A DNA stretch of 64,000 nucleotides, from the NCBI RefSeq assembly GCF_014636175.1, contig NZ_BMDW01000008.1:1-64000 (forward strand). The letters run 5' to 3'. Under the pieces are notes generated by a model. That model did no database searches. It was not told the DNA's origin and was given only the letters and a program-made list of their open reading frames with translations. Positions 36,027 to 45,547 of this stretch are shown piece after piece. Each line of letters starts with the position of its first letter. Position 1 is the stretch's first letter. Source of the DNA: Sphingomonas psychrolutea. GTDB lineage: Bacteria; Pseudomonadota; Alphaproteobacteria; Sphingomonadales; Sphingomonadaceae. The position numbers and the translations under genes are program-made.

Positions 36027-36340
36027 CCCGTCGCCTGCTCGTCTCGGAATCTGCCGAAGAGGACTTGCGATCAATCAGCCGGTACATCGCGACTGAAAGC
36101 GATAGAGCGACAGCCGACGCGGTCAGAACTGGAATTGTCACGCATTGTCGTCGCCTTGCCGATTTGCCGGGGACCCTTGGCACGGAGCGTGCCGAACTCT
36201 CGCCTGGGCTTCGCAGCACGCCTCACAAGAGTTACGTCATTTATTTTCGGTACAGCGGGGATCGCGTCGAGATCGTGAACGTGCTCGACGCCCGCCGCGA
36301 CGTGGCGGCGCATTTTAGCCCACAGGACGACGACGGCTGA
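36023..36340 (+). CDS. parE: ParE/RelE-type toxin
   Basis: This 105-aa member of the ParE/RelE fold (VSESAEEDLRSISRYIATES, HKSYVIYFRYSGDRVEIVNV, LDARRD) would be a gyrase poison or an RNase, and ParE is favoured by the ParD partner. GTG 36023 overlaps the antitoxin stop (GTGA). An upstream ATG (36005) would overlap more. The pair is a plausible stand-alone chromosomal toxin-antitoxin module. Confidence 0.85.
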   Translation: MTRRLLVSESAEEDLRSISRYIATESDRATADAVRTGIVTHCRRLADLPGTLGTERAELSPGLRSTPHKSYVIYFRYSGDRVEIVNVLDARRDVAAHFSPQDDDG

Positions 36341-36355
36341 ATCCCCAACCCGCGC

Positions 36356-36384
36356 TTGCCCTCCCCGCCCAACCGCTCTACACT
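36356..36384 (+). promoter_or_regulatory. Candidate trcR promoter
   Basis: TTGCCC (36356-36361) and TACACT (36379-36384) are separated by 17 bp. Transcription would begin near 36391, giving a leader of about 56 nt before GTG 36447. Confidence 0.45.
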
Positions 36385-36399
36385 AAGTGCCAGCACAGT

Positions 36400-36421
36400 G
36401 GCCGCTCCGAAAGGGGCGGCC
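36400..36421 (+). promoter_or_regulatory. GNRA-tetraloop hairpin in the trcR leader
   Basis: GGCCGCTCC-GAAA-GGGGCGGCC forms a 9-bp stem closed by a GAAA loop about 26 bp before the start codon. It may protect or regulate the mRNA. It lacks the T run of a terminator. Confidence 0.45.
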
Positions 36422-36446
36422 CTTTCCGTTTCTGAAGGAATTTCCC

Positions 36447-37133
36447 GTGGCCCAGCCGCTCATGCCGCATGCGACCGCTTCGTGGCTCGTCGACAATACC
36501 GCGCTCAGCTTCGAACAGATTGCCGAGTTTTGCGGGCTGCATATCCTCGAAATTCAGGCGATCGCCGACGATACCGCCGCGACCAAGCTGACCGGGCGCG
36601 ATCCGATCCGCGCACATGAATTGACGCAGGACGAGATCGACAAGGGTCAGGCCGACCCGGATTATACGCTCAAGATCCTGAAAGGTCCCGAGCAAGTCCG
36701 CCGCACCAAGGGCCCGCGCTACACGCCAGTGTCGAAGCGCTCGGACAAGCCCGACGGCATTGCGTGGATCATCCGCAACCATCCCGAAATCACCGATGGC
36801 GCGATCGGCCTGCTGATCGGCACGACCCGCACGACGATCGCCGCAATCCGCGACCGCAGCCATTGGAACATCGCCAACATCACGCCGAAGGACCCGGTGA
36901 CACTCGGCCTGACGACGCAGCGCGAACTCGATGCGGCGGTTGCCAAGGCGGCGAAGGCAGCGGGAATCGAGGCTCCGGTCGACACGCGGCTGGAGGGCGA
37001 CCGCGAAGCGCTGATCGTCGAGTTGCGCGCGCAACGCCTGCAACTGGCGCGCGAAGCCGAGGCAGCCGAAAATGGCGAGCTTCCAGCTGCGCCGGCCGCC
37101 GAGCCGACGGCGGAGACGCTGTTCAAGCGCTAA
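36447..37133 (+). CDS. trcR: Cell cycle transcriptional regulator TrcR (DUF1013)
   Basis: This 228-aa protein of the DUF1013 family, named TrcR in Caulobacter-type bacteria, has two helix-turn-helix-like segments (SFEQIAEFCGLHILEIQAIA and TDGAIGLLIGTTRTTIAAIR) typical of the family. The intervening LTGRDPIRAHELTQDEIDKG is strongly conserved. The C-terminus is a coiled-coil with an Ala/Glu/Pro tail. GTG 36447 was chosen because GAAGGAA lies 6 bp upstream. The likely role is transcription control with RNA polymerase, inferred from the family. Confidence 0.85.
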   Translation: MAQPLMPHATASWLVDNTALSFEQIAEFCGLHILEIQAIADDTAATKLTGRDPIRAHELTQDEIDKGQADPDYTLKILKGPEQVRRTKGPRYTPVSKRSDKPDGIAWIIRNHPEITDGAIGLLIGTTRTTIAAIRDRSHWNIANITPKDPVTLGLTTQRELDAAVAKAAKAAGIEAPVDTRLEGDREALIVELRAQRLQLAREAEAAENGELPAAPAAEPTAETLFKR

Positions 37134-37144
37134 GCCGTTCCTAG

Positions 37145-38403
<1,259 letters not shown>

Positions 38404-38404
<1 letters not shown>

Positions 38405-38601
38405 TGGCCGAACGAATCAACGAAATCGAAGCGGTAGCACGCGAGCATAAGCGCGTTCGCGATGCCGCGGAGGCCGCGATTGCCGCAGGCGCCGGAGGCC
38501 CGCAGACTTGGCCGGTCGTGCCGATTGCGATCGGCGTTGGCGTCGGCTCGGCCGCCTTGGCTGCGGCCTTGCTCTATGCGGGGCGCGGGCGGAAGAAATA
38601 G
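38404..38601 (+). CDS. Small single-TM protein of unknown function
   Basis: This 65-aa protein has an N-terminal acidic/basic helix (INEIEAVAREHKRVRDAAEA) and a C-terminal TM helix (VVPIAIGVGVGSAALAAALL) with a positive end (GRGRKK). Its ATG overlaps the tgt stop, so it is translationally coupled to tgt. I recognise no family. Confidence 0.65.
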
Positions 38602-38651
38602 CCATCGCTCGCGGCTTCCCCGCCGTGACTTTGTTGATTTAGACGGCTTGA

Positions 38652-38746
38652 ATTCCGTTCGGGCTGAGCTTGTCGAAGCCCCGCGGCCAACAAATAGCGC
38701 CGGACGTGATGCACGGAGCCCTTCGACAAGCTCAGGGCGAACGGGA
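38652..38746. repeat. Dispersed inverted repeat downstream of tgt
   Basis: This is a second copy of the 37155 element: ATTCCGTTCGGGCTGAGC... and CCTTCGACAAGCTCAGGGCG.... The two copies lie about 1.4 kb apart and bracket tgt and its small partner. Confidence 0.8.
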
Positions 38747-38850
38747 TGGGATGCGCCGCATCTCCTCCGCACCGTGTCTTAGGCGATTGACACGGCACAG
38801 CTGACCGCGACACACTGCGCGTATCCGATTTCCCCCGTCCGGAGTCCTCC

Positions 38851-41700
38851 ATGCGTCTTTCCCGTGCCGCCCTTTTGCTGGGCGCCGCCCTGCTGCCGCT
38901 CGCCGCCACCGCAAAGCCAGCGCCGAAGGCCCCTGCCCGCCCCGCCGCGCCCGCGATCAAGCCGATCGCCTTTACCGAACGCACGCTGGCGAACGGCCTG
39001 CGCGTCTATGCGATCCGCGACACGACGACACCCAACGTATCGGTGCAAGTGTGGTACGATGTCGGATCGAAGGATGATCCCGCGGAAAAATCGGGCTTTG
39101 CGCACATGTTCGAGCACCTCATGTTCAAAGCAACGCGCAACCTCGTCTCCGAACAGATGGACCGGCTGACTGAGGATGTCGGGGGCAACAACAACGCCTC
39201 GACCAACGACGATTACACCGAATATCACGAGACGATTCCAGCGAACCATCTCGAGCGCCTGCTGTTCGCCGAGGCCGACCGGATGGCGAGCCTCGTGGTC
39301 GAGCCGAAGAGCTTCGCCTCCGAACGCGATGTGGTGAAGGAGGAGCTGCGCCAGAACACCAATGCGCGGCCTTACGGCAAGCTCTTCTCGCTCTATTTCC
39401 CGGCGATTTCGTACACCAAGCACCCCTATGCGCGCGGCACGATCGGCAGCCTCGACAATCTGCAGAGCGCGCAGATCGACGATGTGCGGGCGTTTCACGC
39501 GACATATTACCGGCCCGACAATGCGGTACTGGTGGTATCGGGCAATTTCGATGCCAGTCAGCTGGACGGCTGGATTGACCAGTATTTCGCGAAGATCACG
39601 CGCCCGACCGCGCCGATCCCGCGTGTGACGGTCGTCGAGCCGGAGCGGACCAAGGCGACGCATTATGTCGTGCAGGAGCCGAACACCCCGCTGCCCGCCG
39701 TGCTGATCAGCTATCCGATCCCGGCGGACAGCCACCCCGACGGCCCTGCCTTGTCGGTGCTGAATGCCGTCCTGTCGCAGGGCGAGAGCTCGCGGCTGTA
39801 CGAGACGCTCGTCTATCGCGACCAGCTTGCGCAAAGTGCCGAGACCTATCTCGATTCGAAGCAAGGGCCGGGCAATCTTGCGGTGATCGCGATCCTGGCG
39901 AGCGGCAAGACCGCGACCGAGGGCGAGAGTGCGCTGCGCCGCGAGATTGCGCGGGTTCGCACGAAAGCCGTCACCGCCGCCGAACTGGCCGAGGCGAAGA
40001 ACGAGATTCTGACCAGCGCGCTGCGCGGGCGCGAAACCGCCGAGGGCAAGGGGCGGACGATCGCGTCCTCGGTGATCATCGACCGCAACCCGCGCGCGGC
40101 CGACCGGCAACTCGCCGCGATCGGACGCGTGACCGCCGCCGACGTGCAGCGCGTAGCCGCGAAATATCTGCGCGATCAGCGTTCGGCGACGATCCAGTAT
40201 CTGCCCGAAGACAAGACGGTCGCGGCACCGCAGAACGACCGGATCGACGTTGCGGAGACCGTCGTCACCAAGCAGCTCGTCGCGCCGGGCAAGGTCGAGA
40301 TCGTCACCCCGGCAAGCGAGGCCGACCGCATCGCGCCGCCACCTGCTGGCCCCGCGATTGCCGCGAGTGCGCCGGTGACGAACGAATTCACGCTCGCCAA
40401 CGGGCTGCGGGTTGTGCTGGTCGAGAAGCACGAACTGCCCTTGCTGACCGCGCTGCTCGTGGCACAGGGCGGTGGCGCGACCGACCCGGCCGACCGCGCG
40501 GGCGTCGGCAATCTGACCGCCGCTTTGCTGACCAAGGGCACCAAGACCCGCTCCGCCACCGAGATTGCGCGGCAGATCGAGACGCTGGGCGGATCGATTT
40601 CGAGCGACGCGAGCTATGATGGGTCGACCGTCGATGTGACGGTTAAGGCTGATCAGGCCGCGCCCGCACTCGCCATCCTGGCCGATGTTGCGCGCAATCC
40701 GGTGTTCGCGCCCGAGGAAATCGAGCGCGCGCGGGCGCAGACGATCGACGGGGTGCAAGTCGCGATCAAGAATCCGAGTCAGCTGGCGGGGCTGGTCGCG
40801 GCGCGTGCGGTGCTCGGCGATGCGCCGTACGGACACCCGCTGTCGGGCACGCCGACCTCGCTTAAAGCGATTACCAAAAGCGATATTCAGTCTGCCTATA
40901 GCATGACGTGGATGCCGAGTCAGACGACGCTCGTTCTTGTCGGGGATGTGACCCCCGCTGCCGCAAAACGGTTGGCTGAAGCTAATTTTGCGACGTGGAA
41001 AGAGCCAGGGACACGCACAATCGGAACGCGCGACCGCTTCGCCGCCCCACCCAAACCGCGCGTGATTGTCGTCGACATGCCGGGCGCAGGGCAAGCCGGG
41101 GTCGTCGTAGCCCGACCCGGCATCGCGCGGAGTGACGCACAATTCTATCCCGCCGCCGTCGCCAACACGATCCTTGGCGGCGGGTTCTCGTCGCGGCTGA
41201 ACCAGGAAATCCGCATCAAGCGCGGGCTTGCGTACGGCGCGGGCAGTTCGGTGCAGGCGGGTCGCTTGCCCGGCGCGATCAGCGGGCGCACCTCGACCAA
41301 GAATCCGAGCGCGCCCGAGACGGTATCGATCATCCTCGCGGAGATGAAGCGGCTGGGGGCAGAGCCGGTCACCGCCGCCGAGCTCGAAACGCGCAAGGCC
41401 GTGCTGGTCGGCAATTTCGGCCGCGCGACCGAGACGACCGCGGGCATTGCCGGCACGGTCGGCGGGTACGTGGTGCAGGGCCTGCCGCTGAGCGAACTGG
41501 GCGCGTACACCGCGCGCGTCTCGGCGGTCGATCCGGCGGCAGTGCAGGCGGCGGCGGCGAAGCTGCTCGATCCGGCGGTCGCGAGCGTCGTGATCGTTGG
41601 GGACGCCAAGCTGTTCCTGCCGGAGTTGCGCAAGACCTACCCCGATGCCGAGGTGATCGCGGCGGAGGCGCTCAAACTGGATAGCGCGGCGTTGAAATAA
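38851..41700 (+). CDS. M16 family zinc metallopeptidase, secreted, two-domain
   Basis: This 949-aa pitrilysin-type peptidase has a signal peptide (MRLSRAALLLGAALLPLAAT). The zinc motif HxxEH is at H85-E88-H89 (FAHMFEHLMF), with the third-ligand region LLFAEADRMASLV about 75 residues on. A second M16 half (from TNEFTLANGLRVVLVEKHEL) lacks the motif and helps to form the peptide chamber. It probably degrades peptides in the periplasm or at the outer membrane. ATG 38851 follows GGAG. Confidence 0.9.
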   Translation: MRLSRAALLLGAALLPLAATAKPAPKAPARPAAPAIKPIAFTERTLANGLRVYAIRDTTTPNVSVQVWYDVGSKDDPAEKSGFAHMFEHLMFKATRNLVSEQMDRLTEDVGGNNNASTNDDYTEYHETIPANHLERLLFAEADRMASLVVEPKSFASERDVVKEELRQNTNARPYGKLFSLYFPAISYTKHPYARGTIGSLDNLQSAQIDDVRAFHATYYRPDNAVLVVSGNFDASQLDGWIDQYFAKITRPTAPIPRVTVVEPERTKATHYVVQEPNTPLPAVLISYPIPADSHPDGPALSVLNAVLSQGESSRLYETLVYRDQLAQSAETYLDSKQGPGNLAVIAILASGKTATEGESALRREIARVRTKAVTAAELAEAKNEILTSALRGRETAEGKGRTIASSVIIDRNPRAADRQLAAIGRVTAADVQRVAAKYLRDQRSATIQYLPEDKTVAAPQNDRIDVAETVVTKQLVAPGKVEIVTPASEADRIAPPPAGPAIAASAPVTNEFTLANGLRVVLVEKHELPLLTALLVAQGGGATDPADRAGVGNLTAALLTKGTKTRSATEIARQIETLGGSISSDASYDGSTVDVTVKADQAAPALAILADVARNPVFAPEEIERARAQTIDGVQVAIKNPSQLAGLVAARAVLGDAPYGHPLSGTPTSLKAITKSDIQSAYSMTWMPSQTTLVLVGDVTPAAAKRLAEANFATWKEPGTRTIGTRDRFAAPPKPRVIVVDMPGAGQAGVVVARPGIARSDAQFYPAAVANTILGGGFSSRLNQEIRIKRGLAYGAGSSVQAGRLPGAISGRTSTKNPSAPETVSIILAEMKRLGAEPVTAAELETRKAVLVGNFGRATETTAGIAGTVGGYVVQGLPLSELGAYTARVSAVDPAAVQAAAAKLLDPAVASVVIVGDAKLFLPELRKTYPDAEVIAAEALKLDSAALK

Positions 41701-41796
41701 CTCCGGAATCTCGCGCGAAAAACTTACGTTAACGATCAACTGTTTCAGCGCGAGACAGGGCAAATTCGGTAGCATCCTCTTCATGCCAAATCGGCT

Positions 41797-42819
41797 ATGT
41801 GCGGGGGCGTGAACGGGCGCGCGATCCTTGGTTGGTTGAAGGTGCGGCGGCTGAGCAAGCTTGGCGTCGTAGGGCTGGTCGCGATCGTGCTGGCCGGGGT
41901 ATCGGCGCACGCCGCGATCCGCGCGATCGTCGACCAAAGCGCCAAGGCCAGCCGCGCAGCGGCACCGCCGGTTGGCTATGAGAGCCAGGATCATTTCCCC
42001 GGTGCCGCCTATTTCTACGCGACCGAGGAGGAAGCGCCGGTGCAGTCGCAGGGCGCGACCGGCACGATTGCGCTGCCCGATCTGCCGCTGCCGCCCGAGG
42101 CCGCGTTGCTCGCGCCCGATAGCTCGATCCGCCCGGCGGCGCCCTTTTCAATGGCGCGGGCGAGTGCGGTCGATCGCGGGCGGGCGCTGCAATGCCTGAC
42201 CACCGCGATCTATTATGAAGCGGCGACCGAGCCCGATGCGGGGCAGCAAGCGGTCGCGCAAGTGATCCTCAACCGCGCGCGGCACCCGGCCTTTCCGGCG
42301 ACGGTGTGCGGGGTGGTGTTTCAGGGTTCGGAACATGCCGGGTGCCAGTTCAGCTTCGCGTGCGACGGAGCGATGAATCGTGGTTCGCCGTCCAAGGCCT
42401 ATTGGCTGCGCGCGATGAAGGTCGCGGCGGCAGCGCTCAACGGGCATGTCATGGCCGAGGTCGGCATGGCGACGCATTACCATACCTATGCCGTGACCCC
42501 GTCGTGGAACCGCAGCCTGGTGATGACAGCGGCGATCGGCGCGCATTTCTTCCATCGCTGGCAAGGCTATTGGGGCACCCCCGCCGCCTTCCGCCAAGGC
42601 TATGCCGGGGGCGAGCCGATGCCGGGGCCGCATGCACGGATCGGCGCGCCGGTGACGCTGGCCGCAGTAGCCGTGCCGGTCACGCCCCCTGCCGCGATCC
42701 AGCCGGCTTATGCGCAAAGCGGGACGCCGGTCGCGGCGGCCAAGCTAGCGCCAGACACGCTGCCGGGGGATTCGCAGATCCTCGACCGATGGAAGGATTC
42801 GGGGAAGGCGCTCAAATGA
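41797..42819 (+). CDS. Cell wall hydrolase, SleB family
   Basis: This 340-aa protein has an N-terminal TM/signal anchor (LGVVGLVAIVLAGVSAHAAI) and a Hydrolase_2 (SleB) domain: ALQCLTTAIYYEAATEPDAG with the catalytic Glu, VAQVILNRARHPAFP, GCQFSFACDG and ATHYHTYAVTPSWN. It is likely a lytic transglycosylase or amidase acting on peptidoglycan. ATG 41797 is used, though a GTG about 15 bp downstream with a G-rich upstream stretch is possible. Confidence 0.85.
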   Translation: MCGGVNGRAILGWLKVRRLSKLGVVGLVAIVLAGVSAHAAIRAIVDQSAKASRAAAPPVGYESQDHFPGAAYFYATEEEAPVQSQGATGTIALPDLPLPPEAALLAPDSSIRPAAPFSMARASAVDRGRALQCLTTAIYYEAATEPDAGQQAVAQVILNRARHPAFPATVCGVVFQGSEHAGCQFSFACDGAMNRGSPSKAYWLRAMKVAAAALNGHVMAEVGMATHYHTYAVTPSWNRSLVMTAAIGAHFFHRWQGYWGTPAAFRQGYAGGEPMPGPHARIGAPVTLAAVAVPVTPPAAIQPAYAQSGTPVAAAKLAPDTLPGDSQILDRWKDSGKALK

Positions 42820-42936
42820 TCCCTCTCCCTTTGGGAGAGGGAGGGAGGAGCGAAGCGACGGAAGGGTGAGGATGACGCGAGTGCCCCTGACCCTCATCCG
42901 GCGCTTCGCGCCACCTTCTCCCGGAGGGAGAAGGGA
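42820..42936. repeat. Intergenic repeat, CCCTCTCCC type, between convergent genes
   Basis: This carries nested inverted repeats (CCCTCTCCC-TTT-GGGAGAGGG, TTCTCCC-GGA-GGGAGAA, and GGGTGAGG...CCCTCATCC). They resemble a repeat found between genes in many proteobacteria. It fills the whole gap between the cell wall hydrolase and the S9 peptidase and may end transcription from both sides. Confidence 0.7.
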
Positions 42937-42937
42937 T

Positions 42938-44836
42938 TTACTTCTTCTCCGCCAGATATTGATCGAACCAGGCGAGCGTGCGGGCACGCACATCCGCGGC
43001 ATTTACCGGGTTGCGGATGCCGTGGCCTTCTTCCGGGTAGATGACGAGGCTGGTCGGCACGCCCATGTCCTTCAGGCCGTGCCAATATTCGACCGATTGC
43101 GTCGGCGGCACCTCAATGTCGCGTTCGCCGACATAGATGAAGGTCGGCGTCTTGGCGTTGCGGATGAAATTGACCGCCGAGACATCCTCATACGCCTTGC
43201 GATCCTCGTACAGCGTCTTGCCAAAAAATGGCAGCATCCACTGATCGATGCCGTTGGTGCCGTAATAGCTGACCCAGTTCGACAGGCCCGCGCCGGCGAC
43301 GATCGCCTTGAAGCGGTTGGTCTGGGTGTTGGCCCACATCGCCATGAAGCCGCCATAGCTGCCGCCGGTGAGGCCGAGCCGGGCATCGTCGATCGGTGCC
43401 ACCTTCTCGACCGCGTCGATGCCGGTCAGAATATCGCGCAGATCGCCACCACCGAAATCGCGCTTGTTGGCGGCGGTGAAGGCCTCGCCCTGGCCGTAGC
43501 TGCCGCGCGGATTGGGCAGAAACACGTAATAGCCCTTGTCGAGCAACGCCTGCGCGCCGCCGCCGCCGAAGCTCGGCACGTTCGCCGCCGAGGGGCCGCC
43601 ATGGACGATCGTGACCATCGCCGCTTTCGTCTTGGGGTCGGCGTTCAGTGGGGCAAGCAACCAGCCTTGCACATTGAAGCCGTCATTCTTCCACGTGATG
43701 CTGCGCGCAGTCATCGTCGCAGGGATCGTGTCGTTATCGTGCGTGATCTGGACCGGCGCGGTGGCGGGTCCGGCAAAGATTGCCGGGGCGTGGGTGTAAT
43801 CCTGCACGACCATCGCGACGGTCTTGCCATCGGCGCTCCACGCCGCCTTGCCGTCGCCGGCCGCGAAGGTCGCCGGGCGGCTCCAGCCGATCGCGGCGTT
43901 GGTGAGGAGCGTCGCATCCGACCCGCGCAGCGTCGTGCCGCGCAACCCGCCGCTGGTCGTATCGAGCGAGGTGACGGTATAATCGGCACGCACGGTCATG
44001 TTCGCAGGCTCGCCGCCTGCCAGCGGCACGCTCCAGATATCGCCACCGACCGAGCCGAAATCGCTCATCAGTCCGCCGATATAGGCGACGTTGCGGCCGT
44101 CAGCCGATACGCGCGGCGCGTTGATTTGGGTCTTTGGCTTGGCGATATTGCGCACCGCCCCCGTCGTCGCATCGACCGCGTCGAGCGTTGCGACCCACCA
44201 ATTATTGTCGCCATTGCCGAGCGCCGAGGTGACCACGAAACCCGCACCGTCGGGCGTCCAGTCATATTCGTAAATGTAGCGATCGGCCGGCGACACCGGC
44301 TTGACCGCGTCCGCCGCGACCGGCGACCCAGCGAGATCGAACACCGCGAGACGCTGTTCGTCGCTTTTCTCGCCGATTTCGCCGACTTGCCGTACGCCAG
44401 CCTGCGCGGCGCCCGATTCCTTGGCCGCGCCGATCGTCACCAAAAGCGCGATGCGTTTGCCGTCGGGCGAGAAGCGCGGGGTCTGCGCGATGCCCTTGAT
44501 CGTCGCGACGGTGCGCGACTTGCCGCCGGTGTCGACCGCCAGCGTCACCGTACCACCGGCACGATCACGCGCGAGCCACGCGAGGCGATCATCGCTCGAA
44601 AAGGTCAGCCCCGACAAGCCGCATGCCGCAGCACACGGATTGAAGCTGCGCAGCACCTTGCCGCCCTTCACGCTGCGGATCGTGATGCTGGTCTTGCCAT
44701 CGCCCGCCGCCTCGACCGTCGCGATCCGGTCGCCCTTCGCCGAGATGGTGAGGCTACCATAGGAATGGACCGGCGCGGCAAGCGCGGGGGTGGCCGTGGC
44801 AGCGAGCAAGAGGGCGACGGTGAGGGTGAGACGCAT
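42938..44836 (-). CDS. S9 family (prolyl oligopeptidase/DPP-like) peptidase, secreted
   Basis: This 632-aa enzyme has a signal peptide (MRLTLTVALLLAATATPALA), a beta-propeller region with repeats such as TPRFSPDGKRIALLV, and a C-terminal alpha/beta hydrolase domain. The Ser nucleophile is in LTGGSYGGFMAMW, the Asp in YVGERDIEVPP and the His in YPEEGHGIRNP. It cleaves peptides, probably acylaminoacyl or dipeptidyl substrates, in the periplasm. Confidence 0.9.
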   Translation of the reverse strand: MRLTLTVALLLAATATPALAAPVHSYGSLTISAKGDRIATVEAAGDGKTSITIRSVKGGKVLRSFNPCAAACGLSGLTFSSDDRLAWLARDRAGGTVTLAVDTGGKSRTVATIKGIAQTPRFSPDGKRIALLVTIGAAKESGAAQAGVRQVGEIGEKSDEQRLAVFDLAGSPVAADAVKPVSPADRYIYEYDWTPDGAGFVVTSALGNGDNNWWVATLDAVDATTGAVRNIAKPKTQINAPRVSADGRNVAYIGGLMSDFGSVGGDIWSVPLAGGEPANMTVRADYTVTSLDTTSGGLRGTTLRGSDATLLTNAAIGWSRPATFAAGDGKAAWSADGKTVAMVVQDYTHAPAIFAGPATAPVQITHDNDTIPATMTARSITWKNDGFNVQGWLLAPLNADPKTKAAMVTIVHGGPSAANVPSFGGGGAQALLDKGYYVFLPNPRGSYGQGEAFTAANKRDFGGGDLRDILTGIDAVEKVAPIDDARLGLTGGSYGGFMAMWANTQTNRFKAIVAGAGLSNWVSYYGTNGIDQWMLPFFGKTLYEDRKAYEDVSAVNFIRNAKTPTFIYVGERDIEVPPTQSVEYWHGLKDMGVPTSLVIYPEEGHGIRNPVNAADVRARTLAWFDQYLAEKK

Positions 44837-44905
44837 TTGGGGGAGTGCTCCACGGACGAGTGATGGAGCGGGATAGCACGGTTGGGGGTGGGGGCAATTC
44901 TTCTA

Positions 44906-45014
44906 AAGCCCCTCCCCTTCAGGGGAGGGGTTGGGGTGGGGACGTGCCTCAAACGCTACTTTAGAGTCGGGGAGAGGCCCCACCCCCAACCCCTCCCCTG
45001 AAGGAGAGGGGCTT
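44906..45014. repeat. Long inverted repeat with 36-37-bp arms
   Basis: Arm 44906-44941 (AAGCCCCTCCCCTTCAGGGG...) and arm 44978-45014 are near-perfect reverse complements around about 36 bp. Each arm also holds its own CCCCTCCCC-TTCA-GGGGAGGGG hairpin. It lies between the start of the S9 gene and the end of the holin gene. Confidence 0.8.
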
Positions 45015-45023
45015 AAACGACAC

Positions 45024-45437
45024 CTACTTATCCACCCCCTTCGCTTTCCCCCACGACCGCGCGACGGTGTAGCCGAGATACCCCGTCCCGAAGAGCGCGT
45101 AGAGCGGCTCGGGAATACCGGCCAGATACGCGTTCATCCCTGCCGCAATGTCCTTCGCCATTTGCGGTTGCGCCGCCGCGATCAGACCCATCGGGATCGC
45201 CCACAGAAGCAGCGCGTACATGACGTAGAGGAAGCTTGGCCGCGCGCGGCTGGTCCACGGGTCGGGCGATTGCGCTTCGGCCATGATCGCCGAGATCTGT
45301 GTTTTCACTTGCTCCATTTCCTGCGAGCCTTGCAGCGCGAGCAGCTTCAATTTCGCCTCGTCACGCGCCTTGGGGTCGGGGATGATCTTGTCGATGATGC
45401 CCGCGATCGGGCCGATAATGCCGTCAAGAAGTCCCAT
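45024..45437 (-). CDS. Holin family protein (3-TM type)
   Basis: This 137-aa protein begins with an amphipathic segment (MGLLDGIIGPIAGIIDKIIP) and has a central charged helix and two TM helices (FLYVMYALLLWAIPMGLIAA and the ALFGTGYLGYTVA region). It matches small holin-like proteins paired with GH108 muramidases. ATG 45437 follows AGGAGA at 7 bp. Its partner muramidase lies 3 kb away because a transposon sits between them. The pair may come from a prophage or gene transfer agent, but no other phage genes are present. Confidence 0.75.
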   Translation of the reverse strand: MGLLDGIIGPIAGIIDKIIPDPKARDEAKLKLLALQGSQEMEQVKTQISAIMAEAQSPDPWTSRARPSFLYVMYALLLWAIPMGLIAAAQPQMAKDIAAGMNAYLAGIPEPLYALFGTGYLGYTVARSWGKAKGVDK

Positions 45438-45470
45438 GTCAGTCTCCTGTTTCAAGTCGGAAGTTTAGGC

Positions 45471-45478
45471 TAAGTTTA
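45471..45478. repeat. Left 8-bp target site duplication TAAGTTTA
   Basis: Identical to 48455-48462, flanking the IS1595-family element. Confidence 0.85.
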
Positions 45479-45491
45479 GGCGTTATTATAC

Positions 45492-45521
45492 TTGACGTAC
45501 CCATCAAAATGGCGGTAAAAG
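45492..45521 (+). promoter_or_regulatory. Candidate transposase promoter partly inside the left inverted repeat
   Basis: TTGACG (45492-45497) lies within the inverted repeat and TAAAAG (45516-45521) follows at 18 bp, upstream of the transposase ATG at 45548. Confidence 0.4.
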
Positions 45522-45547
45522 GGCTTCATTGAACGAGGCTCTGAACC

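Noticed and set aside
38779..41994. Very long open frame on the minus strand opposite the M16 peptidase
   Set aside because: It mirrors the codon pattern of the peptidase in a GC-rich genome, is Arg/Ala/Asp/Gly-rich, and has no domain. The plus strand has signal peptide, zinc motif and ribosome binding site.
42866..44863. 665-codon open frame opposite the S9 peptidase
   Set aside because: No recognisable domain. The minus strand carries the GGSYGG, Asp and His triad.
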